From DATARN01 sp036264135 (GTDB taxonomy: Bacteria; Actinomycetota; Acidimicrobiia; Acidimicrobiales; Palsa-688): a stretch of 64,000 nucleotides of DNA. The notes under the pieces are model-generated. The model saw only the letters and a program-made list of their open reading frames with translations. It searched no databases and had not been told where the DNA came from. The translations under genes and the position numbers were made by a program. Positions 51,456 to 60,913 of the stretch are shown piece after piece; positions within the stretch are counted from its first letter, which is position 1; every line of letters starts with the position of its first letter. The stretch covers positions 37,044 through 101,043 of the forward strand of contig DATARN010000069.1 in assembly GCA_036264135.1 (NCBI GenBank), read 5' to 3'.

Positions 51456-54400
51456 CCACCGCCCCTCCCGCCCCGCCGTCCGCCCCCGCCCCCCCCGAAC
51501 CCCCTGGCAGCCCGCCGCCGGCAACGGACCGGGCCGAGCCCCGGCGCCGCCCGACGGGACCGGCCCGGCTGGGGACCATCCTGGCCGCCGCCGCGGCCCT
51601 GGCCCTCGTCGGCGTCGGGCTCATCCCCATCGCGGTCGTCGTCCTGTCGCTGCCATTTCTGTTCCTGCTGGCCTTTCGCCCCGTCCTGCGCCGCCTGGCC
51701 ATCCGCAATGTGGCCCGACGGCCCCGCGAGGCGCTGCTCATCGTGGTCGGTGCTCTCCTCGGCACCGCCATCATCACCTCCGCCCTCGTCGTCGGCGACA
51801 CCCTGACGACGTCGATCCACCAGTCCGCCTACACCCAGCTGGGCCCGCTCGACGAAGCGGTCCTCTCCGTGGGCGCCGCCAACGGGCAGCGGGTCGCCGA
51901 CGCCGTGGCCGCCGCCCACCTGAACGGGGTCGACGGCACACTGCCGCTGTTCGCGGCCCAGGCGGCCGTCTCGGCGGGCGGCGGCGCCTCGGCCCGGGCC
52001 GAGCCCCGCGCCCAGGTCATCGAAACCGACTTCACCCGGGCCCGCGCCTTCGGCGGCGACCCCTCGGCGACGGGAATCAGCGGGGGAACGCCCGCGGGCG
52101 ACCACGCCGCCATCGGCACCGATCTGGCCAAGGTCCTCGGCGTCGGGGTGGGCGACCCGGTGACCGTGTACCTCTACGGCGCCACCCGGACCCTCACCAT
52201 CGACCGGGTCCTCCCCCGCCTCGGCGTGGCCGGGTTGACGTCGTTTACCAACTTCACCGGCAGCACCTCACCCAACCTCTTCGTACCGCCCGGGACCCTC
52301 ACCGCCCTGCAGAACGCCAACCCGCTCGGCAGCCTCACCGCCCCGCCGGTGTCCGTGCTCGCCGTCTCCAACCGCGGGAACGTCACCTCCGGCGCCCGGC
52401 TCACCGCCCAGGTGCATGGCGAGCTTGTCGCCGCCCTGCGCGGCGTTCCCGCGCTGGTCAACGACTCCAAGCAGAACCTCATCGACGCCGCCAACTCGAT
52501 CGGCAAGGGCTTCTCCACCCTCTTCGTCGTGTTTGGCGCCTTCAGCGTGGCCGTCGGGATCCTGCTGCTGGTGAACATCTTCGTGATGCTGGCCCAGGAG
52601 CGGAAACAGAGCCTCGGCATGCTGCGAGCCGTCGGCCTGCGGCGGGCCAGCCTGGTCGGCTCGTTCTCCTTGGAGGGCTGGCTGTACGCCCTGGTCTCGG
52701 CCCTGGCCGGAATGCTGGTCGGCATCGGCATCGGCCGGCTGGTGATCGTGGCCGCGTCGCGCATCTTCAGCCAGGCGGGCGGCCGCCGCGTGTCCCTGAC
52801 CCTGCAATTCTCCGCCAGCCGGCACAGCCTCCAGAACGGCTTCCTGGCCGGCTTCGTGATCGCCCTGCTGACCGTGGTGCTGACGTCGCTCTACGTGGCC
52901 TTCATCAACGTCATCCGGGCCATCCGCGACCTTCCCGAGCCGCCCCATGACGACCGGCGGCTCTCGGTCCTCCTCGTCGGCGTGCTGCTGAGCGGGGTCG
53001 GGGCGGCGTTCACCGTCACCGCCGTGTCGGGCAACGGCGCCATCGCCGCCATCGTGGGCCCCGCGGTGCTGGGTCTCGGCGTGCTCCTCCTGCTGCTCGG
53101 CCGCACCCCGCTGCGACCAACTGTCTCCATCGTGGCCTCGGCGGTCGTCGTGTGGACCATCGCCGCCCCCGGGGTCCTGGCCCCGTCCTTCCAGAAGGCC
53201 AGCCTCAACGTCTACCTGGCGGAAGGGTTGGTCCTGAACGTCTTCGCCGTCGTGCTGGTCACGGTCAATCAGCAGACCATCGGCGGTTTCATCCGGTCCC
53301 TCGGCGGCGGTGCCCGCAACATGTCGCTGCGGCTCGGACTGGCCTACCCCCTGGCCAGGCGGTTCCGCACCGGCATGCTCCTGGCCATGTACGCCATCGT
53401 GGTGTTCGTCCTGGTGCTGCTGACCACCATCTCGCAGTTCTTCAGCGGGCAGGTCAACGACCAGATCCGCAAGGTCGGCGGGGGCGCCGGGATCATCGTG
53501 GACTCCAACCCCGCCGAGCCGGTGGCGCCCGCCGATGTCCAGCGCCTCTCGGGCGGGGTGAGGGCGATCGCGCCCACGTCGGCGGTGACGACGCAGTTTC
53601 AGCTGGTCGGCAGCACCGCCAAGTTCCGTGACTTCAGCGCCGTCGGCTTCGACGACCAGTTGGTGGGCAACGGGGCCCCCAACCTCCACGACTGGGCGCG
53701 GCACTACCGCACCCAGGCCGACGTCTACCGGGCCGTCGCCGCCGACCCGACCACGGTCATCGTCGGTCGTGACTTCGCGTCGGGCGGCTTCGGACCGGGC
53801 GGGGCCACGGCAACGGTGGGCAGCGCCGTGACCCTGCGCGACGCCATCACCGGGCAGACCACGACACTCACGATCGTCGGGGTGGTGGACGAGAGTCGCT
53901 ACGACGGTGTCGACCACGTGTACCTGTCCCGGACACTCAGCGATCGCCTCTTCGGCAACCGCTCGGTGTCGAACCTGCTGTTCGTTTCCACCGCCCCAGG
54001 GACCGACAACGACGCCCTGGCGGCGGCCATCAACGCCCGGTACGTCGCCAGCGGGGCCGACGCCTCGTCCTTCCGTCGCCTGGTCAACGACTCCTTCGCG
54101 GTGCAGAACGAGTTCCTCACCCTTATCCGCGGCTATGTCGCCCTGGGTCTCCTGGTCGGCATCGCCGGTCTCGGGGTGGTGATGGTCCGGGCGGTGCGGG
54201 AACGCCGGCGGGAGGTCGGCGTGCTGCGGGCGCTGGGATTCAGCTCGGTCGCCGTCCGCCGGGCGTTCTTGGCGGAGAGCAGCTTCATCGCCGCCGAGGG
54301 CATCGGGGTGGGCACCATCCTGGCGCTCATCACCGCCTGGCGCCTGGTCAACAGCGGCAACTTCGGCACCGGCACGGCGTTCACCGTGCCCTGGCTGCAG

Positions 54401-54511
54401 GTGGTCCTCCTGGTGGCGGTGACCTTTGCCGCCTCCATCGTGGCGACCGCCGCGCCCGCCATCCAGGCGTCGCGCATCCGTCCCGCCGTGGCCCTGCGAA
54501 TCTCCGACTAG
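51452..54511 (+). CDS. FtsX/MacB-type ABC transporter permease
   Basis: A 1019-residue permease with ten predicted membrane helices. There are two FtsX domains: FVVFGAFSVAVGILLLVNIFVML near residues 355-385 and YVALGLLVGIAGLGVVMVRAVRERRREVGVLRALG near the end. Large outside domains are present between helices. The Pro-rich N-terminus faces the cytoplasm. The GTG start overlaps the ATPase stop. Such two-gene systems usually move lipids or lipoproteins, or act on peptide antibiotics; the cargo here is unknown. Confidence 0.92.
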   Translation: MTTAPPAPPSAPAPPEPPGSPPPATDRAEPRRRPTGPARLGTILAAAAALALVGVGLIPIAVVVLSLPFLFLLAFRPVLRRLAIRNVARRPREALLIVVGALLGTAIITSALVVGDTLTTSIHQSAYTQLGPLDEAVLSVGAANGQRVADAVAAAHLNGVDGTLPLFAAQAAVSAGGGASARAEPRAQVIETDFTRARAFGGDPSATGISGGTPAGDHAAIGTDLAKVLGVGVGDPVTVYLYGATRTLTIDRVLPRLGVAGLTSFTNFTGSTSPNLFVPPGTLTALQNANPLGSLTAPPVSVLAVSNRGNVTSGARLTAQVHGELVAALRGVPALVNDSKQNLIDAANSIGKGFSTLFVVFGAFSVAVGILLLVNIFVMLAQERKQSLGMLRAVGLRRASLVGSFSLEGWLYALVSALAGMLVGIGIGRLVIVAASRIFSQAGGRRVSLTLQFSASRHSLQNGFLAGFVIALLTVVLTSLYVAFINVIRAIRDLPEPPHDDRRLSVLLVGVLLSGVGAAFTVTAVSGNGAIAAIVGPAVLGLGVLLLLLGRTPLRPTVSIVASAVVVWTIAAPGVLAPSFQKASLNVYLAEGLVLNVFAVVLVTVNQQTIGGFIRSLGGGARNMSLRLGLAYPLARRFRTGMLLAMYAIVVFVLVLLTTISQFFSGQVNDQIRKVGGGAGIIVDSNPAEPVAPADVQRLSGGVRAIAPTSAVTTQFQLVGSTAKFRDFSAVGFDDQLVGNGAPNLHDWARHYRTQADVYRAVAADPTTVIVGRDFASGGFGPGGATATVGSAVTLRDAITGQTTTLTIVGVVDESRYDGVDHVYLSRTLSDRLFGNRSVSNLLFVSTAPGTDNDALAAAINARYVASGADASSFRRLVNDSFAVQNEFLTLIRGYVALGLLVGIAGLGVVMVRAVRERRREVGVLRALGFSSVAVRRAFLAESSFIAAEGIGVGTILALITAWRLVNSGNFGTGTAFTVPWLQVVLLVAVTFAASIVATAAPAIQASRIRPAVALRISD

Positions 54512-54524
54512 ACCGGACAGCCCG

Positions 54525-55718
<1,194 letters not shown>

Positions 55719-55731
55719 CGTTCCTGAATAG

Positions 55732-55749
55732 TACCGGCGATTACCGGTA
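55732..55749. promoter_or_regulatory. possible operator between mrp and the SufR-like gene
   Basis: The 43-bp gap between the divergent starts holds TACCGG (55732-55737) and the 8-bp palindrome TACCGGTA (55742-55749), spaced 10 bp apart. An autoregulatory site for the adjacent helix-turn-helix repressor is plausible. Confidence 0.4.
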
Positions 55750-55761
55750 TTATTGGGATTC

Positions 55762-56424
55762 GTGGATCGATTGCCGGTGTTCAAAGCCCTGGGCGACAAC
55801 ACCCGCTACGCCATCTACCTGGAATTGGCCCGCTCCGACAAGCCGCTGTCTACCACCGAGATCGCCGACAGCCTCGACCTGCACCCCAACACCGTGCGGC
55901 CCCACTTGGAGCGCATGCGCGACGTCGGGTTGCTCGCCGTCGACGCCGACAGCCGCGGTACGGTCGGCCGGCCGCAGCACCGCTGGTCCCTGGCCGCCGA
56001 AGCCCCCTCGCTCGGCCTCGAACCTTCCGGGTTTCGCCTGCTGGCCCGCCTCTTGGCCGGCGTGGCGTCGGTTGCCGGCCTGGACACCGACGCCGTGGCC
56101 GCCGTCGGCTGGGCGGAAGGCCACCGCTCGGGCGCTCAGCGGGCCGCCGCCGGCACCCAATCGTGCCTCGAGGCGCTGGTGGACGAGCTGGCCGACCTGG
56201 GCTTCGACCCGGCCGTCGGCGAGGACGGCGAGCTCACCACCGTGGGCTTCGCCCGCTGCCCCTTCCGCGAGGTGGCCTCCGAGTTCCCGGCGTTGGTGTG
56301 CCAGCTGCACCGCGGCCTGGTCGAGGGCATCGTGGCCGGCGTGCCCAACGCCGAGGTGGCGGTGTCGACCTTCGCCACCCTCGAGGACAGAGATCCCTGC
56401 CACGTTGACCTACTCACCCGGTAG
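55762..56424 (+). CDS. SufR-like helix-turn-helix regulator
   Basis: A 220-residue regulator. The N-terminal ArsR/DeoR-type winged helix-turn-helix (FKALGDNTRYAIYLELA; TTEIADSLDLHPNTVRPHLERM) precedes an effector domain. The C-terminal ARCPFREVASEFPALVCQLHRGL and DRDPCHVDL supply three cysteines like those binding the Fe-S cluster in SufR. It is likely an Fe-S sensing repressor of cluster assembly genes. GTG at 55762 is preferred over TTG 55753. An A-type carrier gene follows 36 bp later. Confidence 0.82.
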   Translation: MDRLPVFKALGDNTRYAIYLELARSDKPLSTTEIADSLDLHPNTVRPHLERMRDVGLLAVDADSRGTVGRPQHRWSLAAEAPSLGLEPSGFRLLARLLAGVASVAGLDTDAVAAVGWAEGHRSGAQRAAAGTQSCLEALVDELADLGFDPAVGEDGELTTVGFARCPFREVASEFPALVCQLHRGLVEGIVAGVPNAEVAVSTFATLEDRDPCHVDLLTR

Positions 56425-56460
56425 CATGACCGTCAGTCACCCGTTATTTGGAGGCGAACT

Positions 56461-56811
56461 GTGAGCACCACCGAAGAGACTCGCACCACCACAATCCTTC
56501 TCACCGATGCCGCGGTGGCCAAAGTCGCCGAGTTGGTGAAGCAGGAAGGCAACCCTGAACTGGCGTTGCGGGTCGCCGTTCGCCCCGGCGGCTGCTCGGG
56601 CTACAGCTACGAGATGTTCTTCGACAGCGAGTTCGCCGACGACGATCTGATGTCGGAGTTCGGCGAGGTCAAGGTCGTCGTGGACCCGGCCAGCGCACCG
56701 CTGATCATCGGCGCCACGCTCGACTTCAAGGACGGCCTGCAGGGCGCCGGCTTCTCGATCAACAACCCCAACGCCCAGCGCAGCTGCGGCTGCGGCCAGT
56801 CCTTCAGCTAG
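56461..56811 (+). CDS. A-type Fe-S carrier (HesB/IscA/ErpA family)
   Basis: A 116-residue scaffold or carrier for Fe-S clusters. The three conserved cysteines are C45 (GGCSGY) and C109 and C111 (SCGCG). The GTG start at 56461 follows a strong GGAGG. Together with the SufR-like regulator and the Mrp ATPase it forms a compact Fe-S delivery module. Confidence 0.93.
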   Translation: MSTTEETRTTTILLTDAAVAKVAELVKQEGNPELALRVAVRPGGCSGYSYEMFFDSEFADDDLMSEFGEVKVVVDPASAPLIIGATLDFKDGLQGAGFSINNPNAQRSCGCGQSFS

Positions 56812-56820
56812 CCCCGTCGT

Positions 56821-56847
56821 TCCGGCTAGTCCGGCTAGTCCGGCTAG
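56821..56847. repeat. three tandem copies of a 9-bp unit
   Basis: The unit TCCGGCTAG is repeated three times head to tail just after the Fe-S carrier gene. It is probably a slippage product and has no evident function. Confidence 0.7.
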
Positions 56848-56850
56848 CCC

Positions 56851-56872
56851 GGCTCCGCTCCGTGACGGAGCC
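56851..56872. terminator. hairpin terminator between convergent genes
   Basis: A perfect 7-bp stem (GGCTCCG at 56851-56857 with 56866-56872) and an 8-base loop end the Fe-S carrier gene. It can also serve the convergent lipoprotein gene. Confidence 0.55.
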
Positions 56873-56875
56873 CGC

Positions 56876-57766
56876 CTAGCTCACCAGGCGGGTCAGGGCG
56901 GCGGTCGCTTCCGCCTTCCCGAACAACCCGTCGACGCGCTCGGTGATCGTCCCCGTGCCGTCGGCCAGAAAGAGCAGCGGTTCCGACTGCAGGTGGTAGG
57001 CCAGCACCGCCGGGGTGTTGGGGGCGTTGCGGGACAGGGCGGTGAAGATCTCGCTGTGCACGAACGTGATCTTGCCCGCGAACTGGCTTGACAGCGCCAC
57101 GATGGTGTCCAGCACCGGCCCGCAGGTCGCCGTCTCGCACAGCGCCGGCGTGGCGAAGATGAGGGCGAGCGGGCGGTTCATGTCCATGGCGGCATCCAGG
57201 CTCACGGCGTGGAAGGGGCATTCCTGGGCCCGGGTGCAGATGGGGTTGACGGCCAGGTGGTTGGCGTCGGTCGGCGTCGCCGTGCGGATGAGCTTCTGCC
57301 CGGCACGGGGAATCATGGCGGACTTGGGATCAATGACGGCGACGGGCGAATCGGCCGTCATCCCCTGGTAGGAGGCCCGCAGCCAGTACGTCCCCGGCGC
57401 CGGGAAGCGGTACGTCGTGGTGCCGTAGGCGCTGGCCTGGGCGCCAGTGTCGGCGTGCCACTCGACCGGCAGCGCCGGACCCCAGTGCTTGTCGTCGGCC
57501 CCCGCCTGCACGGTCACCGACCCGGGCGCAGGAGAAAGAAAGCCCGACGCGCCGGCCAGGACGAACGCGACCCGCTGGTCGCTTCCCGCCTCGTAGGTGG
57601 AAATGGCCTGGGCCGACGCACCATCGGTGGCACCCGACGTCAACAGGAGGTTCAGCTGGGCGGCGTTGCCCTGCGGCACGTGGATGACCGCATTCTTGGA
57701 ACACGCCGCCACGCCGGCCGCGGCCGCGCCCAGCAGAAAGGTCCGGCGGGTCAAGCGGGAGTCCAC
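56876..57766 (-). CDS. Tat-exported lipoprotein with thioredoxin-like region
   Basis: A protein of about 296 residues. The start has the twin-arginine signal SRLTRRTFLLGAAAAGVAAC ending in a lipobox cysteine, so it is probably Tat-exported and lipid-anchored. A domain with PGTYWLRASY is followed by a C-terminal thioredoxin-like region (LALIFATPALCETATCGPVLD; EPLLFLADGTGTI) with two cysteines spaced five apart. It may be a redox or electron-transfer adaptor. GTG 57766 is preferred; a start at 57802 would overlap the divergent gene. Confidence 0.75.
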   Translation of the reverse strand: MDSRLTRRTFLLGAAAAGVAACSKNAVIHVPQGNAAQLNLLLTSGATDGASAQAISTYEAGSDQRVAFVLAGASGFLSPAPGSVTVQAGADDKHWGPALPVEWHADTGAQASAYGTTTYRFPAPGTYWLRASYQGMTADSPVAVIDPKSAMIPRAGQKLIRTATPTDANHLAVNPICTRAQECPFHAVSLDAAMDMNRPLALIFATPALCETATCGPVLDTIVALSSQFAGKITFVHSEIFTALSRNAPNTPAVLAYHLQSEPLLFLADGTGTITERVDGLFGKAEATAALTRLVS

Positions 57767-57789
57767 CCGGGTGAACCTACTGTCGGAGG

Positions 57790-59430
57790 GTGGAATTGAC
57801 ACTTCGGGTCGACGGCGTCGCGGTGGAGGTCACCGACGACGGGTCGTCGCTGCTGGACATCCTTCGCAACCACCTCGGCGTCCGCACCCCGAAGGATGGT
57901 TGCAGCCCCCAGGGCCAGTGCGGCTGTTGTACCGTGCTCGTCGACGGCCAGCCCCGCGTGGCCTGTGTGACTCCCGCCCGGCGGGTCGCGGGGCGCGACA
58001 TCGTCACCCTGGCCGGACTGCCCTCGTCGGTGAGGGATCGGTGGGCCGAAGCCTTCACCGCCACCGGCGCCAGCCAGTGCGGGTTCTGCACGCCGGGCAT
58101 CATTGTCCGCCTGGCCGCCACCAACGGTGGCGAGGCGGTGGGGCGCCCGGAGGCGGCCCGCGCCCTGCTGGCCCATCTGTGCCGGTGCACCGGGTGGCAG
58201 ACGATCGTGGAGGCCGCCGCCACCCTTCCCCCGCCGGCGCCCGGGCGCGATGTGGCCGCGGCCGCCCGCCGGGCGACGCTCGAAGGCGGCAGCCGCCAGC
58301 AGGTGGGACCGCAGGTGGCCCTGGGCGGCGCCGGCTTCGCCGACGACTCGGCGCCCCCCGACGCCCTGGTGGCCGTACCCGACGGGGAGGGCGGCTGGGC
58401 GGTGGGTTCCTCCCTCGCCGAGGCCCGGACCGCCGCCGGCAAGGTGTCGGGCCGGCGCAGCGGCGTTGCGCTCCGCCATCCACTCTCCGTGCCGCCAGGA
58501 GACTGGGACGCGACCCTGCAGACCACGTGGGTGGAACCCGGCTACGTCGAGACCGACGCCTCCTGGTGCCGACCCGGCGGCGAGCCGGTGACCCCCCTGG
58601 GCAACGGCGGCGCCTTCGGAGGCAAGGTCGCCAGCCCGGCGCCGGCCGCCGCCCGCGCCCTCGCCGACCGGTACGGCCGGCCTGTCCGGGTCCTCCTCTC
58701 CCGGGAGGACACGGTGCGCCTCGGCCCGAAGCGCCCCCCAGTCGCCGGCGGCGCCCGCGCCGACGGGACCGGTGTCATCCGCGTCGCCCGGACGCCGGGC
58801 GTGGCCGCGGCCATCGCCAGCGTGGCCCCGGGCCTGCGCGTCGAGGAGGTCGACGTTGCCGGGCCGCCCACATCGGCGGCCCTGCGGGGGGCGGGCTGGA
58901 TGGAGGCGGCCGTCCTTCTCGCCGGCGCCGGCGCCGGCGCTGGGGACTTGCGGGGCTCGGGGGGTTCGGGGGGCTCGGGGGGTTCGGAGAGCTCGGGCTC
59001 GGGGGGCCACGGGGCCTCGGTGGGCGGGCCGGTTACCGTCGTCTCGCCGGGGGGCGGCCGGGCCACGGCGCGCGTCGAGGTCGGGCCCGACGGCCGACCC
59101 GTCGCCGTCACCGTCCACGTCGCCGCCGGTGACCCCCTCGACGAGGTTGTCCTGCGCTCCTACGCCGTCGGTGCCGCCCACATGGCCCTCAGTTGGGTGT
59201 GCAGCGAGGGCATCGCCGTCGACGGTGACGGCCGACCCCAGGACCTGACCGTCCGTTCGTTCGGCATCCTTCGGGCCGTCGACACGCCACCCATCGAGGT
59301 CGTCATCGAGCCCGGTAGCGGTCCCCCGGTGAATGGGAGCGATGCCGTGATGGCGGCCGTCGCCGCTGCCACCTGGATCGCTCAGGGCCGCCCGCCGGCG
59401 TGGCCGACGATGCGCGGCCACTTCTCGTAG
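57790..59430 (+). CDS. compact xanthine-dehydrogenase-family fusion protein
   Basis: A 546-residue protein. Residues 1-145 form a small-subunit type domain with two [2Fe-2S] clusters: C38, C44, C47 and C59 (GCSPQGQCGCCTVLVDG), and C98, C101, C132 and C134 (QCGFCTPG, CRCTGW). The remainder resembles parts of the molybdopterin-binding large subunit (NGGAFGGK; SYAVGAAHMALSWV), but is about half the usual 750 residues. A Gly/Ser linker (GSGGSGGSGGS) lies near residue 390. The cofactor domain therefore looks reduced. GTG at 57790. Confidence 0.8.
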   Translation: MELTLRVDGVAVEVTDDGSSLLDILRNHLGVRTPKDGCSPQGQCGCCTVLVDGQPRVACVTPARRVAGRDIVTLAGLPSSVRDRWAEAFTATGASQCGFCTPGIIVRLAATNGGEAVGRPEAARALLAHLCRCTGWQTIVEAAATLPPPAPGRDVAAAARRATLEGGSRQQVGPQVALGGAGFADDSAPPDALVAVPDGEGGWAVGSSLAEARTAAGKVSGRRSGVALRHPLSVPPGDWDATLQTTWVEPGYVETDASWCRPGGEPVTPLGNGGAFGGKVASPAPAAARALADRYGRPVRVLLSREDTVRLGPKRPPVAGGARADGTGVIRVARTPGVAAAIASVAPGLRVEEVDVAGPPTSAALRGAGWMEAAVLLAGAGAGAGDLRGSGGSGGSGGSESSGSGGHGASVGGPVTVVSPGGGRATARVEVGPDGRPVAVTVHVAAGDPLDEVVLRSYAVGAAHMALSWVCSEGIAVDGDGRPQDLTVRSFGILRAVDTPPIEVVIEPGSGPPVNGSDAVMAAVAAATWIAQGRPPAWPTMRGHFS

Positions 59431-59592
59431 GCGGTCCTCGGCGCATTCTGTGAAGGGTCCCGGCGCACCGGCACGCCCAGTGTCTACACAGAACCGCCAG
59501 TACCGCCGGCCCATAGTGCGGCTTGGGGAGATATGCCCGCTTTGGCCCATCGCCGACCCCTTTGGGTGGGTCCGCTAGGGTGACCGGCTGAC

Positions 59593-60018
59593 ATGGTTCC
59601 TGTCCCTCGCGACGCCCGAGGCAACGCTCCGAGCGGAGCCACCGCCGGCGCCACCGCCCCGAAGCCCCTCGGTCCGTACTCGCCCATCGTGCGCGCCGGG
59701 GATTGGCTGATTTGCAGCGGCCAGGTCGGCATGCGCGAGGGCCAGCTGGCCGCGGGAGTGGAAGCGCAGGTCACCCAGGCGCTGGCCAATGTGGAGACGC
59801 TGCTGGCCTCGCAAGGCGCTGCCCTTACCGACGTGGTCAAGGCCAGCGTTTTTCTGACGGACATGGACGACTTCACCGCCATGAACCAGGCCTATCTGGC
59901 GGCATTCGGCGACCATCGCCCCGCCCGATCGGCCTTCGCCGTGGCGGCGCTGCCCATGGGGGCCGATGTCGAAATCGAAGTGTGGGCGCACACCAATTCG
60001 GGAAGGTCCTCGTCGTGA
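59593..60018 (+). CDS. RidA/YjgF-family enamine deaminase
   Basis: A 141-residue protein of the RidA family, which hydrolyses reactive enamine/imine intermediates from PLP enzymes. The motifs PLGPYSPIVRAG, ICSGQVG, VVKASVFLTDMDDF and RSAFAVAALPMGADVEIE are typical, and the catalytic-type arginine before SAF is present. The start at ATG 59593 leaves a short disordered N-terminus. It overlaps a small membrane protein gene by GTGA. Confidence 0.92.
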   Translation: MVPVPRDARGNAPSGATAGATAPKPLGPYSPIVRAGDWLICSGQVGMREGQLAAGVEAQVTQALANVETLLASQGAALTDVVKASVFLTDMDDFTAMNQAYLAAFGDHRPARSAFAVAALPMGADVEIEVWAHTNSGRSSS

Positions 60019-60176
60019 TCATCGGAGCCCTCGTCATCGCAGTCGTGATCGTCTTTGCACTGCCCATCGCCGTCCTGATGGGGGGCACCCTCGGCGCCAT
60101 CTCGATGGGATATCTCCTCAAGGAGAACGCCGACGCCACCCACCCGGGCAGCGAACTGCTGGAGACCAACTACTAG
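60015..60176 (+). CDS. small single-helix membrane protein
   Basis: A 53-residue protein with one long hydrophobic helix (residues 2-34) and a polar C-terminal tail ending ELLETNY. The GTG start overlaps the ridA stop by 4 bp, so it is translationally coupled. I do not recognise the family; small helix-plus-acidic-tail proteins of this kind are common in actinobacteria and often unannotated. Confidence 0.7.
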   Translation: MIIGALVIAVVIVFALPIAVLMGGTLGAISMGYLLKENADATHPGSELLETNY

Positions 60177-60213
60177 GCGCTCGTCCCTCTAGCGGGCGAC
60201 GCCACGAGGGTCC

Positions 60214-60894
60214 CTAGACGCCCCACCGGCTCTGGCCGAACCGGTATCCCACCGACCGCACCGTGGAGATGAGCGACGCGTGCTCCTCACCCAGCTTGGC
60301 CCGCAACCGCCGGATGTGCACATCGACCGTCCGGGCCCCCCCGTAGTACTCGTACCCCCACACCCGCGATAACAGGGTCTCCCGGGTGAAGACCTTTCCG
60401 GGATGGGTGGCGAGGAACTTCAGCAGCTCGTATTCCATATAGGTGAGGTCCAAGGGGCGCCCGCCCACGGCGGCCTGATAGGTCTCCAGGTTGAGGACGA
60501 GGGGCCCGTACTCCACCAGCTCGGGCCGGGTGCCCCGCCCGGTGCGCCAGAAAAGATGGGCCAACCGGGCCTCCAGCTCCCGGGGGCGGAACGGCGCCAG
60601 GCAGAAGTCGTCGAAGAGGTCGTCGCGCAGCTCCAGGTCGGCCAGCTGCGCCGCCGTCACCAGCAGGAGGACGGGCTCGAACGGCAGGTCCCGCTTGCGG
60701 AGGGCCCGGCACAACCCGAAGGCGCCTTCGGGGTCCTCGTCGGCGCCGATGATGGCCCCCGACCAGCCGTCCTCGGGTTCCAGCCGGTCGGCGGCCTCGG
60801 GCGACCCCGCCGCTTTCCACGGGTAGCCGGCCAGGTCGAGCGTCTGGGCCAGGGCCGCGGGGGCCGGGTCGGGGAAGATGAGCAGCTGCTCCAT
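60214..60894 (-). CDS. OmpR-family orphan response regulator, GlnR-like
   Basis: A 226-residue regulator. The N-terminal receiver is degenerate: the aspartate region reads GAIIGADEDPEG and the conserved lysine of the KPF motif is replaced (CLAPFRPRELEARL). The C-terminal winged helix is typical (LDLTYMEYELLKFLATHPGKVFTRE; VDVHIRRLRAKLG; STVRSVGYRF). It lies 19 bp behind a glutamine synthetase gene on the same strand. Position and degenerate receiver suggest a GlnR-type nitrogen regulator, but no partner kinase is seen. That role is inference. Confidence 0.8.
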   Translation of the reverse strand: MEQLLIFPDPAPAALAQTLDLAGYPWKAAGSPEAADRLEPEDGWSGAIIGADEDPEGAFGLCRALRKRDLPFEPVLLLVTAAQLADLELRDDLFDDFCLAPFRPRELEARLAHLFWRTGRGTRPELVEYGPLVLNLETYQAAVGGRPLDLTYMEYELLKFLATHPGKVFTRETLLSRVWGYEYYGGARTVDVHIRRLRAKLGEEHASLISTVRSVGYRFGQSRWGV

Positions 60895-60913
60895 GACGTG
60901 ATCGGGCCCGGTC

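Noticed and set aside
50646..54511. ABC exporter as the thiopeptide exporter
   Set aside because: It is 14 kb from the cluster with housekeeping genes between and of the broad MacB/FtsX type; there is no sequence link to the cluster.
56821..56847. Tandem 9-bp repeats as a possible CRISPR or att site
   Set aside because: The units are too short with no spacers and no integrase or cas gene nearby; simple slippage is enough.
58900..59060. Gly/Ser-rich stretch of the xanthine-dehydrogenase-like gene as a frameshift scar
   Set aside because: The frame stays open with family-like sequence on both sides; a linker expansion explains it without a frameshift.
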